Assembly (NCBI RefSeq): GCF_025628985.1
Contig: NZ_JAOTEM010000003.1
Coordinates: forward strand, 1 to 64,000
Direction of reading: 5' to 3'
Origin: Chryseobacterium edaphi
GTDB lineage: Bacteria > Bacteroidota > Bacteroidia > Flavobacteriales > Weeksellaceae
DNA: 64,000 bases
The notes below the pieces were generated by a model, which saw only the letters and a program-made list of their open reading frames with translations, was not told the DNA's origin and did no database searches. Position numbers and translations under genes: made by a program. Shown here in pieces: positions 1 through 7,712 of this stretch. Position 1 is the stretch's first letter. Each line of letters starts with the position of its first letter.

Positions 1-14
1 GTTTTTCAGTGGGG

Positions 15-47
15 CAAAAGTAGTACGTTTACTCCTCTACTTCCAAA
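15..47 (-). promoter_or_regulatory. Strong Bacteroidota-type promoter reading off the left edge
   Basis: On the minus strand a -33 box TTTG (47-44) is followed after 21 nt by the -7 box TACTTTTG (22-15) and a C-rich initial transcribed region. Transcription would leave the window to the left, so the product is not visible. The strict match to both boxes suggests a strongly expressed transcript. Confidence 0.55.
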
Positions 48-143
48 TATATTTAACATAATGTTTAATTTAAATTCATATTCAATCCTAAAGCACTGAT
101 AACCTGAAACAAAAATTTAAACTAATGTTGGGTAATTCATGGG

Positions 144-204
144 GAGGTTCGAGAGTTCGAGAGTTGGAGAGTTTTAGGGTTGGAGAGTTGGAGGGTTTTA
201 GTGT
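144..204 (+). repeat. Dispersed GA-rich repeat (family R1, copy a)
   Basis: Quasi-tandem units such as gagagttcgagagttggag and gagagttttagggttgg. The same vocabulary recurs at 44990-45032 and, inverted, at 58849-58887. It lies in non-coding DNA and its function is unknown. Confidence 0.6.
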
Positions 205-540
205 GAGAGCGTCGGAGGAGTCGGGCATAGAAAGTTTTGTAGCGTGATAGCCGTGGAGAATTTGAGGTTAGTGAGTTGAAGCGTTCGAAAATTGAAGGTT
301 TTGCAGCATGGTTTCTGGGCGAATGTGTTTAATTGTCGGCATCGAAGCGTTTTAAAGTTTGATAAATTTCGCAGAGGCTTTCGCAGGGATGGGATTCTGT
401 GATATAAAGGCTTTTGCAAATCGGAGTATTGGAAAATTGAAAAGTTTTAAATCAAGATATACGGGATTTTGTAAAAAATATTTTCACATAGGATTTTTTT
501 GTCGCTGAAGGCATCATGGTTTGGAAATTTCTATTTTCTT

Positions 541-677
541 ACATTTTCACAAAGGTAACGCTCCTACGGAACTCTCTTTTCCAACTATAAATATTCTCTA
601 CAAATATAGCGCTCCTACGGAGCTGTTTGTCTGGAAGAAGTATTATTGCCTACACAGATACTACTCCACCGGAGCTT
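541..677 (+). repeat. Array of three hairpin repeat units (family R2, copy a)
   Basis: Three units of the form (c)tacaaatat..cgctcctacggagct are spaced about 50 bp apart, with hairpin centres near 564, 614 and 667. The core GCTCC-tac-GGAGC forms a short hairpin, perfect in unit 2 and imperfect in units 1 and 3. A second array lies at 54320-54402. The units diverge too much to be a CRISPR. Confidence 0.65.
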
Positions 678-877
678 GACGGATTTTGTGGGGTGATTAT
701 TAAAAATATTATACTCATTTATACTCCGGCAATCGATGAATATTGTTCCAGACTATTACAATGCGGAAATCCTACAGAGTTTCGGTACGACAAAATATAC
801 GGTTGGTTCATAAATATTTTATGACCACGAAGCAGATCATAGTGTTCATTTCTTTGAAAATTTAAAGTGAAACCAGA

Positions 878-976
878 ATGAAAAAATTTATTGAAGTTTT
901 TAAGCTCGATATAATGGTAAAGTTAGATGACTGCAAACAACTATTGGATCAAGTTTACTCTTGTGACAAATCGTGA
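878..976 (+). pseudogene. Short open frame, possible gene debris
   Basis: An ATG opens a 32-codon frame beginning MKKFIEVFKLD and ending at TGA 974-976. Just upstream, 817-870 is a second open fragment in another frame (FYDHEADHSVHFFENLK) that ends in a stop and has no start. Both read like protein rather than random AT-rich DNA, but neither is a recognisable domain. They may be remains of a decayed gene, or chance. Confidence 0.2.
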
Positions 977-992
977 TCTGCGGACAAATCCC

Positions 993-1090
993 ATAGCCCC
1001 GATCGAAACGGCATCCTTTTTTTGATGGCCGGTGCAAAGCAGCGGGCAGCCAAAAAAGATATAGTGGAGAGCGGGATTAAGCTCCTAAGA
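993..1090 (+). repeat. Structured dispersed element (family E, copy 1)
   Basis: About 100 bp with conserved ends (tagccccgatcgaaacggc and gatatagtggagagc, then gctcctaag) around an inner hairpin in which tttttttgatggc can pair with gcagccaaaaaag. A second copy is at 7673-7575 on the minus strand. The ends agree almost base for base while the inner loop differs, as expected for an RNA or DNA structural element. There is no coding potential. Confidence 0.7.
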
Positions 1091-1121
1091 GAAAATCGTC
1101 TTGTTATACTGTTCCTTTAAA

Positions 1122-1151
1122 TAAAAATGCCCCTGAAAATTTCAGAGGCAT
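1122..1151 (-). terminator. Intrinsic terminator of asnS
   Basis: An inverted repeat (atgcccctgaaa / ttcagaggcat) is followed on the minus strand by a T-rich run, about 20 bp past the asnS stop. Confidence 0.7.
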
Positions 1152-1172
1152 CTATAATATTCAAAAATAATT

Positions 1173-2621
1173 TTAAAATTCTGCATTCTTTGGAGTTCTC
1201 GGGAAAGGGATCACATCACGGATATTTGTCATACCTGTCACAAATAAAACCAAACGCTCCAAACCTAGCCCGAAACCAGCATGAGGAACCGAACCAAATT
1301 TTCTAGTATCTAAATACCACCACAATTCATGCTGATCAACATGCATTTCTGCCATTTTTGTTTTTAAGACGTCTAATCTTGCTTCTCTCTCTGATCCGCC
1401 AATAATTTCACCAATTCCTGGGAAAAGTACATCCATTGCGGCAACGGTTTTGTTATCGTCATTCAGCTTCATGTAGAATGCTTTAATTTCTTTCGGATAA
1501 TCAAAAAGAACAACCGGGCATTCAAAATGCTTCTCTACCAAGAATCTTTCGTGCTCAGACTGAAGATCTGCACCCCACTCTTCAATTGGATAAACAAATT
1601 TCCCTTTTTTATTTTCCTTTGAATTTAATAAAATCTCAATTGCTTCCGTATAAGAAACTCTTTTAAAACGTTTAGCAATAACATTTTCAAGTTTTTCGAT
1701 CAAACCTTCTTTGGCTCTTTCTTTTTCCGGCTTTGATTTTTGCTCTTCTTCAAAACGTTTGTCTAAGAATTCAAGATCATCTTTACAGTTATCTAAAACA
1801 TATTGAATGACATATTTCAAGAAATCTTCCGCCAAATCAATGTTATCTTCAAGATTGTTGAATGCAACTTCCGGCTCAATCATCCAGAATTCGGCTAGGT
1901 GACGCGTTGTGTTTGAGTTTTCTGCGCGGAAAGTTGGTCCGAAAGTATAGATTCTTCCCAATCCCATTGCTGCAGTTTCTCCTTCTAGCTGACCGGAAAC
2001 CGTTAAGTTGGTCTTTTTCCCAAAGAAATCCTGAGCAAAGTCAATATCACCCTGCTCGTCTCTTGGAATATTATTTAAATCAAAATTCGTTACACCAAAC
2101 ATTTCACCCGCTCCTTCTGCATCTGCACCGGTAACAATCGGAGTGTTAATGTAAAAAAATTGGTTTTGGTTGAAAAATGAGTGAATTGCAAAACTCACCG
2201 CGTGACGTACCCTGAAAACCGCGCCAAACAAATTGGTTCTGAATCTTAAATGCGCCTGATCTCTCAACACCTCTAATGAATGTTTTTTGGGCTGAAGAAT
2301 CGTTTTATCTCTTTCTTCAGTAAAGTTATCTCCTAAAATAATTATTTTTTTTGCGATAATTTCTACAGTTTGTCCGGCTCCCTGGCTTTCAACCACCTCT
2401 CCCACAACTTTCAGTGAAGCAGCTGTGCTTATTTTACTGATAATTTCTGCGTCGAAATTTTCGAAATCAACAACAATTTGCAAATTATTAATTGTAGAAC
2501 CATCATTTAGTGCAATAAAGCGATTTGAACGGAATGCTCTTACCCAACCGTAAACTGTAATGTCATGATGTAATACTTTTTTGTAGTCTTGTAGGACTTC
2601 TTTAATCGTCTGCTTTTTCAT
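1173..2621 (-). CDS. asnS: Asparaginyl-tRNA synthetase
   Basis: Charges tRNA-Asn with asparagine using ATP; class II aminoacyl-tRNA synthetase of the cytoplasm. The N-terminal part (about 15-110) has the OB-fold anticodon-binding pattern ([15 protein letters not shown]). The catalytic core shows motif 2 ([21 protein letters not shown] split around the ATP-binding Arg) and motif 3 ([15 protein letters not shown]). The frame extends 14 codons upstream, but I chose the internal ATG (MKKQTIKEV) giving 482 aa, the usual length in Bacteroidota. A -7 box TAGATTTG at 2668-2661 lies so close upstream that the longer start would fall inside the promoter. Expressed alone, with its own terminator. Confidence 0.95.
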   Translation of the reverse strand: MKKQTIKEVLQDYKKVLHHDITVYGWVRAFRSNRFIALNDGSTINNLQIVVDFENFDAEIISKISTAASLKVVGEVVESQGAGQTVEIIAKKIIILGDNFTEERDKTILQPKKHSLEVLRDQAHLRFRTNLFGAVFRVRHAVSFAIHSFFNQNQFFYINTPIVTGADAEGAGEMFGVTNFDLNNIPRDEQGDIDFAQDFFGKKTNLTVSGQLEGETAAMGLGRIYTFGPTFRAENSNTTRHLAEFWMIEPEVAFNNLEDNIDLAEDFLKYVIQYVLDNCKDDLEFLDKRFEEEQKSKPEKERAKEGLIEKLENVIAKRFKRVSYTEAIEILLNSKENKKGKFVYPIEEWGADLQSEHERFLVEKHFECPVVLFDYPKEIKAFYMKLNDDNKTVAAMDVLFPGIGEIIGGSEREARLDVLKTKMAEMHVDQHELWWYLDTRKFGSVPHAGFGLGLERLVLFVTGMTNIRDVIPFPRTPKNAEF

Positions 2622-2746
2622 TTGTTGATTGATAAATTTTTGTATAAAAATTAATGTCTGCAAATCTACAAAAAACAGGGTAATTTTTCTACGATTAGAC
2701 TGTTTGATTTAAAAATGATCAATTAATTCTGATAATTTACTTTCTT

Positions 2747-3346
2747 TTAATTAAAAAGTGTGCTTTTTTTTCTTTGCTTACCTTTCCTGATATTCCATGC
2801 GTGATAACAGCTTGGTACGTCATACTGCCACTTTGGTAGGATCAAAATAATCAGGATCACATCAATATGAGAAATGATTCCTAAAATTATTGCCAAGTAA
2901 AACGCCCAACCTGTTTGTTGAAATCCAATTAAGTAAATAAAGGCAATCAGCAAACTCAAGCCCCACATTTTAGATAAAAATGCATGAGTACAGGTTTCTT
3001 TACCGAATTTCCAGAAACTTATCAAATAACAGAGAGCTTCCAACACAAAAATTAATGTAATATTTTTCCACTCGTTTTTTATCATTTCCGGGTTGAGAAA
3101 ATATGCTGCAAATCCAAGCGAAAGCCAGAAAACTAAATCTACCTGACTGTCGAGTCTTCTTAGTTTTTCTGATGAAACTCCGACTTTCCTCGCGATGATT
3201 CCGTCAAAAATATCTGTGAGTAATCCAATGAACATTAATATTAAAATTAAATATCCCGATTCTTCACCTTTCAAATATGCTAAAAAGAAAATGACCGGTG
3301 CGAGGAGAAAGCGAATTGCTATTAATATATAAGGTATGTTTTTCAT
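2747..3346 (-). CDS. CDP-alcohol phosphatidyltransferase family membrane protein
   Basis: An integral membrane enzyme of about 199 aa with several hydrophobic helices. The family signature DGxxARx8GxxxDxxxD is recognisable: D48-G49, A52-R53, D66 and D70, but the usual glycine is Leu62. The family transfers a phosphatidyl or phosphoalcohol group from a CDP-activated donor; the acceptor here is unknown. The C-terminal tail is strongly basic. I chose the ATG at 3346 (MKNIPYILIA) because the longer frame runs into the upstream gene. It follows two envelope-protein genes by 16 bp and is probably co-transcribed. The housekeeping pssA lies elsewhere (39245), so this is a second, more divergent family member. 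Confidence 0.8.
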   Translation of the reverse strand: MKNIPYILIAIRFLLAPVIFFLAYLKGEESGYLILILMFIGLLTDIFDGIIARKVGVSSEKLRRLDSQVDLVFWLSLGFAAYFLNPEMIKNEWKNITLIFVLEALCYLISFWKFGKETCTHAFLSKMWGLSLLIAFIYLIGFQQTGWAFYLAIILGIISHIDVILIILILPKWQYDVPSCYHAWNIRKGKQRKKSTLFN

Positions 3347-3362
3347 GATGCTATATTTTAAA

Positions 3363-3998
3363 TTAGAATTTAATATTGAAAGACATTTCAAACGAAAAAC
3401 TATTAACGCCTTTCGGTATTGTTTCTCTGTACCAAAGTCGATACGGAATATAAGACGCCTGAACGCCAAAGCCTATATTGTTTTTCCAAAAGCGCACTCC
3501 CTGTCCGATTTTTAAAGATGACAGACTCGCTGTGTGAGTATCTATATAGATTGTTTGATCATCCTGATCCATTGTTTTACGAGGTTCATCTTGTGGTATA
3601 TCGCCTTCATCGAAGAAAAGATTCTTCATGCTCAATTCTGTTATCCACTCGATTTTATTATTTTTCAAATCAAATTCTTTAACCATCCGAGCTCCAAAAC
3701 TCCAGATAAATTCTTTTGAGCGTATGGGGAAAAGTTCACCATTTTTTCCGTAATTGAAATCATAGAGACTTTTGCTATAACCAAAATTTGTCCCTAATTC
3801 CAAATGAGTATCCGTTTCATCCGCAGTATACCGATACCAATAGCCACCATAAAACCCAATGTGATCTTTCACTTTTAAATTAGAAAAACTCATGAAAACA
3901 CCAGTTTCAATCAAAGAATGTTTAGGATTTTTTGATTCTAAATTTTGTGCAGAAAACCCCACGCAATATAAAAATAGGATAATGATAATTGTTTTCAT
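3363..3998 (-). CDS. Secreted outer-membrane beta-barrel-like protein, function unknown
   Basis: A 211-aa protein with a signal peptide (MKTIIIILFLYCVGFSAQ). The mature part consists of short amphipathic strands with alternating aromatic residues (for example GFYGGYWYRY) and ends in a phenylalanine-terminated strand (SFEMSFNIKF), typical of outer-membrane barrels. Its ATG overlaps the stop of the upstream gene by 4 bp, indicating translational coupling. No family recognised; possibly a small barrel acting with the neighbouring repeat protein and the phosphotransferase. Confidence 0.6.
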   Translation of the reverse strand: MKTIIIILFLYCVGFSAQNLESKNPKHSLIETGVFMSFSNLKVKDHIGFYGGYWYRYTADETDTHLELGTNFGYSKSLYDFNYGKNGELFPIRSKEFIWSFGARMVKEFDLKNNKIEWITELSMKNLFFDEGDIPQDEPRKTMDQDDQTIYIDTHTASLSSLKIGQGVRFWKNNIGFGVQASYIPYRLWYRETIPKGVNSFSFEMSFNIKF

Positions 3999-4678
3999 GA
4001 TCTAAAATTAATGAATGGTAGTGTGCGTTTTCCGTTTCTGTTCCAAAAGCCGATCTGTAAGCCTTTCATTTTCTTAGATTTATTAACTAAACCAATCTGC
4101 AAACCTTTTCCTTCAGTATTTCTATTAACAAAACCTAGCTGAACACCCTTTAAAATTTCGGCGTTATTAAAGGCTGAAATACTTAGTCCCTTCAATTCAT
4201 TGGAAGAGAAAAATAGTCCGGTTACAAAAACTCCTTTAGATTTTTCAGTATCGAAATGAAGAAGTGATCCCATTAAACCATTCATCGTGTGACCATAATT
4301 GTAAAGAGAAACACTGACTCCGTTGTGACTTACTCCTCTTAAATATCCTGACAAAGAAATATTGAGTCCATTCACTTGAACGTATTCTACATTCGCACTT
4401 TTCGAAGGGTCATAAAACATACAAAACAACAATCCTAAAGGGTTCAATTCCAGATTCAGCCCATTTACAGTTTGAAGTTTAACAGTATTTTGGTCTTTAG
4501 CCAAGTATTTCGAATCGAAACCTAAACCTACAGCAAGACCATTTACTTTTTCAACTTGTGGATTAAGAGGAGTAGTAGAAATCAATCTTCTTTTTTGCTG
4601 ATTCACTTTCAAACTATCCTGACCGAACAGTATACCGCCTGACAAAAAGGCAATGACTAAAAATAATTTCGTTTTCAT
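3995..4678 (-). CDS. LA_2272-type surface repeat protein
   Basis: A 227-aa exported protein (signal peptide ending GGILFGQ) built of repeats around (V/M)(N/K)GLxxG, such as VNGLAVGLGF, VNGLNLEL, LKGLSISAFNN, LKGVQLGFVNR, GKGLQIGLVN and MKGLQIGFWNR. This is the pattern of LA_2272-type surface repeat proteins, which probably form a beta-structure at the cell surface; the function is unknown. First gene of an apparent three-gene operon reading to 2747 and divergent from the HTH regulator at 4785, which could regulate it. Confidence 0.65.
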   Translation of the reverse strand: MKTKLFLVIAFLSGGILFGQDSLKVNQQKRRLISTTPLNPQVEKVNGLAVGLGFDSKYLAKDQNTVKLQTVNGLNLELNPLGLLFCMFYDPSKSANVEYVQVNGLNISLSGYLRGVSHNGVSVSLYNYGHTMNGLMGSLLHFDTEKSKGVFVTGLFFSSNELKGLSISAFNNAEILKGVQLGFVNRNTEGKGLQIGLVNKSKKMKGLQIGFWNRNGKRTLPFINFRS

Positions 4679-4759
4679 AACATTTTATTTTAAAATTATA
4701 CTTCAAAGCTAATTTTGAAAACCACTTTCATGAATGTGAAAAAAATTAAAATAAATCTC

Positions 4760-4767
4760 TAAATTTG
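4760..4767 (+). promoter_or_regulatory. -7 box TAAATTTG for the HTH regulator
   Basis: A perfect TAnnTTTG match 17 nt before ATG 4785. A possible GTG start at 4767 would overlap this box, which argues for the ATG. No clear -33 box is visible. Confidence 0.45.
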
Positions 4768-4784
4768 TGAAAATCGCAAATCCT

Positions 4785-5717
4785 ATGAATCAGGAAATTT
4801 TACTGAAGCAGATTAGAAAAAAAATTGGGGACAAATCTTTGAATGACGAAATCGCCAATATTTTAAATATCAGTTACGACGCGGCGCATCGGAGAACTTC
4901 TATGAAAGCGAAATTTAGTTTTGAGGAAGCAATAGAATTGGCTAAGTATTATCAGATTTCACTAGATCAGTTTTTGGGTACGGAAAACCAATTGGTGGTA
5001 AAAAGAACGAAACCCGTAAAAACTCAGGAAGATTTATTGTATTTTTTTGAAAGTTCGCTGCAGATTTTAGACGTTTTTCAAAATATTAATCAATCAAAAG
5101 TCTATTATTCTGCGAAAGATATTCCGTTTTTTTATACAATTTCGAATACAATTCTTTCACGTTTTAAATTTTATGTCTGGATGAATTTGCTGAACGAAGA
5201 TAAATTTTTAGGTCCATTTGAAGATTTTGATCTTCCATACCATTCGCCTAAAAATGAAATGCTGAAAGATTTATATGAAAATCAAAATGTAACCGAAGTC
5301 TGGAACGACACAACAATTATGAGCATTTTGATGCAGATTTCTTATTACTCAGAAATGGGACTTTTAAAATATAAAGACATTGTTCTTATTTTGGAAGAAG
5401 TGAGAAATGTTCTGCAAAAAATTGAATTTAAAATTCAAAATAAACCTGACTTTAATTTTTATGTGAACGATTTGGTGATTTTAAGTAATAATATTTTGTT
5501 TAAAAATGAATATCAGTCTTCGTTTTTTATTCCTTTTAATATGTTTGGATATATGATGACGAATGATGAAAACACCTGTAATGATACTTTGATTTATTTT
5601 GAACATGAAATTAAAAATTCAAAATCACTGAACACTTCCGGAAACAGAGAACGAAGAATGTTTTTTAATAAAATGTATCAGCAGATTGATGATTTGACAG
5701 AGAAATTAAAATCGTAA
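4785..5717 (+). CDS. Helix-turn-helix transcriptional regulator
   Basis: A 310-aa cytoplasmic protein. Residues about 1-65 (QIRKKIGDKSLNDEIANIL, then SYDAAHRRTSMKAKFSFEE) look like a lambda-repressor/XRE-like HTH DNA-binding domain. The remaining 240 residues are helical with no recognised sensor motif. Such HTH proteins with a long unclassified C-terminal part are common in flavobacteria. It is divergent from the LA_2272-like operon across about 100 bp, so that operon is a plausible target. I chose ATG 4785 over the GTG 18 nt upstream. The effector is unknown. Confidence 0.65.
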   Translation: MNQEILLKQIRKKIGDKSLNDEIANILNISYDAAHRRTSMKAKFSFEEAIELAKYYQISLDQFLGTENQLVVKRTKPVKTQEDLLYFFESSLQILDVFQNINQSKVYYSAKDIPFFYTISNTILSRFKFYVWMNLLNEDKFLGPFEDFDLPYHSPKNEMLKDLYENQNVTEVWNDTTIMSILMQISYYSEMGLLKYKDIVLILEEVRNVLQKIEFKIQNKPDFNFYVNDLVILSNNILFKNEYQSSFFIPFNMFGYMMTNDENTCNDTLIYFEHEIKNSKSLNTSGNRERRMFFNKMYQQIDDLTEKLKS

Positions 5718-5826
5718 TCATTTGTTTGACATTATTAATTATATGTAAATTACGGTCTTTCGATAAATAAAATCAATAAATCGGCATGGTTTTATATAGA
5801 TGAAGTGTATTACTAAACCAAATATT

Positions 5827-6228
5827 ATGAACATTACATTAGAACAGGCTCAGAAAGCTATTGAAGCTGCATTAGAAAAATCAAAAGAATTAGGAGTAAA
5901 AATGAATATTGCTGTGATGGACAGCGGTGTAAATTTAGTTGCATTCGCAAAAATGGATGATGCTTGGCTCGGCTCAATCGACATTGCTCAGAAAAAAGCA
6001 AAAACTGCAAGATATTTTAATATGAATAGCGGTGAAATCGGAAAGCTTTCTCAACCGGGACAATCTTTATACAACATCGAACATTCAAATAACGGATTGA
6101 TTACTTTTCCGGGTGGAGTTTTGATCAAAGATTCTTCGGGAAATATTATCGGATCGATCGGTGTAAGCGGAAGTACCGTCGATGATGATCACGAAGTTGC
6201 TTCTGCAGGAGCAGCAGCTTTAGGATAA
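5827..6228 (+). CDS. GlcG/HbpS-family heme-binding-like protein
   Basis: A 133-aa protein of the DUF336 (GlcG/HbpS-like) family: an N-terminal helix ([19 protein letters not shown]), a strand ([21 protein letters not shown]), the core [14 protein letters not shown], and a glycine-rich end (FPGGVLIKD, then [19 protein letters not shown]). Family members bind small ligands such as heme or act in corrinoid and glycolate systems; the ligand cannot be read here. The frame continues nine codons upstream, but ATG 5827 gives the usual family length. No signal peptide, so cytoplasmic. A terminator follows at 6254. Confidence 0.8.
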   Translation: MNITLEQAQKAIEAALEKSKELGVKMNIAVMDSGVNLVAFAKMDDAWLGSIDIAQKKAKTARYFNMNSGEIGKLSQPGQSLYNIEHSNNGLITFPGGVLIKDSSGNIIGSIGVSGSTVDDDHEVASAGAAALG

Positions 6229-6253
6229 AAAATTTAAAATAAAAGAATAATTA

Positions 6254-6283
6254 AAAGTTGGTTAGAAAGCCAGCTTTTTTTTT
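6254..6283 (+). terminator. Intrinsic terminator after the GlcG-like gene
   Basis: A hairpin (aagttgg / ccagctt, one G-T pair) is followed by a run of nine or more T on the plus strand. It separates this gene from the convergent rimM. Confidence 0.7.
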
Positions 6284-6302
6284 GTAGGAATAATGAGGAA
6301 AA

Positions 6303-6845
6303 TTACTCGTCTTTCTTAGAAGGAATCAGGAAAACATCAATCAAACCTTCCGGAAGTTCTATTTTGATATATCTTTCTTCACGGTTGACCTCAAGAATCC
6401 AGTCTTTGATCATTGGGATTACCACTTCTTTACCGTATAAATTAGTGATAAAATAATTTTGCGCAGTCTGATCATTTACAGATCTGATGACACCGCAATC
6501 TTTATTATCCTGATCCATAATTTCAAAACCAATTACTTCATGGTAATAAAACTGATTTCCGGTAAGTTTTGGCAGAGTAGACAACGGAAGGTAAACATTT
6601 TTACCTAAAGATTGATCTACCAACGCTTCAGAAGAATTTTTAAAAGCAAGATTCAGAGCATCAAGTTTGCTCCATGACGATTTTTCAATAAAAAAAGGAA
6701 CCAATAATCCGTTGACTTCAACGAATATTGATTCCAATTTATTGTAAAGCTCGGGTTGGTCGGTATCCAATTTAAGGATGACGTTTCCCGCAAGGCCGTG
6801 TCTGCGTGTGATTTTTCCTAAAAAATAGCAATCTTCTTTACGCAT
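6303..6845 (-). CDS. rimM: Ribosome maturation factor RimM
   Basis: Assists assembly of the 30S head domain, binding protein uS19. The 180-aa protein starts with the RimM N-terminal barrel (CYFLGKITRRHGLAGNVILK) and ends with a PRC-barrel (QFYYHEVIGFEI, ending near GKEVVIPMIKDWILEV). It lies 12 bp after rpsP on the same strand, the classical rpsP-rimM order, so the two are surely co-transcribed. The trmD and rplS that often follow in other bacteria are absent here. Confidence 0.95.
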   Translation of the reverse strand: MRKEDCYFLGKITRRHGLAGNVILKLDTDQPELYNKLESIFVEVNGLLVPFFIEKSSWSKLDALNLAFKNSSEALVDQSLGKNVYLPLSTLPKLTGNQFYYHEVIGFEIMDQDNKDCGVIRSVNDQTAQNYFITNLYGKEVVIPMIKDWILEVNREERYIKIELPEGLIDVFLIPSKKDE

Positions 6846-6857
6846 GACGGTTTGTTT

Positions 6858-7424
6858 TTAAGCTTCAGTGTTTTCTTCAGTTTCAGCAGCAGGAGCTTCT
6901 CCTTCTGTAGCTTCAGCAACAACTTCTTCAGCAGGTGCGTTTGCAGCTTCTTCAGCAGCTTTAGCATCAGCTTCTACTTGTGCAGCAGCAGCAACTCTAG
7001 CTTCGTTTACTTTAACTTCAGCATCCAAAGCAGCTTTCTTAGCGTCAAACTGAGCTTTAGATAAACCTTCTACTTTACCTTGTACTTTTTGTTCTTTAGA
7101 TTCTAACCAAGCACCAAATCTTTTTTCAGCTTCAGCCTCATCAAAAGCACCTTTAGCAACACCACCTTGTAAGTGTTTTTTGTAAAGTGCACCTTTATAA
7201 GAAAGAATAGCTCTTGCAGTATCAGTTGGTTGAGCACCGTTGTTCAACCACTTTACAGCAGCGTCAACGTTCAAATCGATAGTCGCAGGGTTAGTAATTG
7301 GGTTGTAAGTACCTAGTTTTTCGATGAATCTACCATCTCTTCTAGCTCTAGCATCTGCAACCACGATGTGGAAAAAAGGTCTCCCTTTTGATCCGTGTCT
7401 TTGTAATCTGATTTTTACTGACAT
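6858..7424 (-). CDS. rpsP: 30S ribosomal protein bS16 with long C-terminal extension
   Basis: Structural protein of the small ribosomal subunit. The core ([46 protein letters not shown]) occupies roughly the first 85 residues. The remaining 100 or so residues are a low-complexity Ala/Glu/Lys-rich tail. At 188 aa it is about twice the length of the E. coli protein; long tails occur in Bacteroidota bS16, so this is lineage-typical rather than a fusion. A -7 box TATCTTTG at 7480-7473 gives a leader of about 45 nt holding a small hairpin (GGGA-cgagt-TCCC). First gene of the rpsP-rimM operon. Confidence 0.95.
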   Translation of the reverse strand: MSVKIRLQRHGSKGRPFFHIVVADARARRDGRFIEKLGTYNPITNPATIDLNVDAAVKWLNNGAQPTDTARAILSYKGALYKKHLQGGVAKGAFDEAEAEKRFGAWLESKEQKVQGKVEGLSKAQFDAKKAALDAEVKVNEARVAAAAQVEADAKAAEEAANAPAEEVVAEATEGEAPAAETEENTEA

Positions 7425-7574
7425 AATGTATGAATTTTAAGGGAACTCGTCCCGATTAAATATTTAAGTGTGCAAAGATAGTAAATATTTTCAATTCTGA
7501 AAATATTTGTTGGAAGTCAGATGCCGTAAGTTGGAAGTTTTGCACTATTCTCTTATTGTCTTCATTTAAATTTT

Positions 7575-7673
7575 TCTTAGGAGCCGGGAACCTGCTGTCC
7601 ACTATATCTTTTTTTATTGCCTTCGACTGCGCTCAGGCAACAAAAAAAGGACGCCGTTTCCATCAGGGCTAAA
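7575..7673 (-). repeat. Structured dispersed element (family E, copy 2)
   Basis: Read on the minus strand it begins tagccctgatggaaacggc, contains a T-run, a stem ttgcct...aggcaa and an A-run, then gatatagtggacagc and ends gctcctaag. It matches copy 1 (993-1090) at both ends while the inner stem sequence differs and still pairs. It lies between the nitroreductase stop and the rpsP promoter. Confidence 0.7.
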
Positions 7674-7712
7674 TCAGTGCTTCGTTATAAATTATTGTTT
7701 AAAATAACTACA

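Larger units (their letters stand above)
1..1172. other. Gene-free, repeat-rich intergenic region
   Basis: I find no convincing gene here. The stretch holds a minus-strand promoter at its left edge, a G-rich low-complexity block (about 144-420) with repeats of the type gagagttggag, a set of three hairpin units (541-677), short open fragments that look like gene debris (817-976), a structured dispersed element (993-1090) and the asnS terminator. Open frames over 198-419 and 627-824 run through the repeats and resemble no protein. Confidence 0.7.

Noticed and set aside
198..419. Open frame on the minus strand in the GA-rich block
   Set aside because: Its translation follows the repeat units and has no protein-like pattern; no promoter or terminator fits.
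541..677. CRISPR array
   Set aside because: Units differ from each other, the spacing is partly conserved in sequence, and no cas genes occur in the window.
627..824. Open frame of 65 codons on the plus strand
   Set aside because: It covers the third R2 unit and has no family resemblance; the protein-like fragment after it is in a different frame.
3347..3469. Upstream extension of the CDP-alcohol transferase frame
   Set aside because: The extension overlaps the barrel gene and adds a non-conserved basic stretch. The ATG at 3346 begins the membrane segment.
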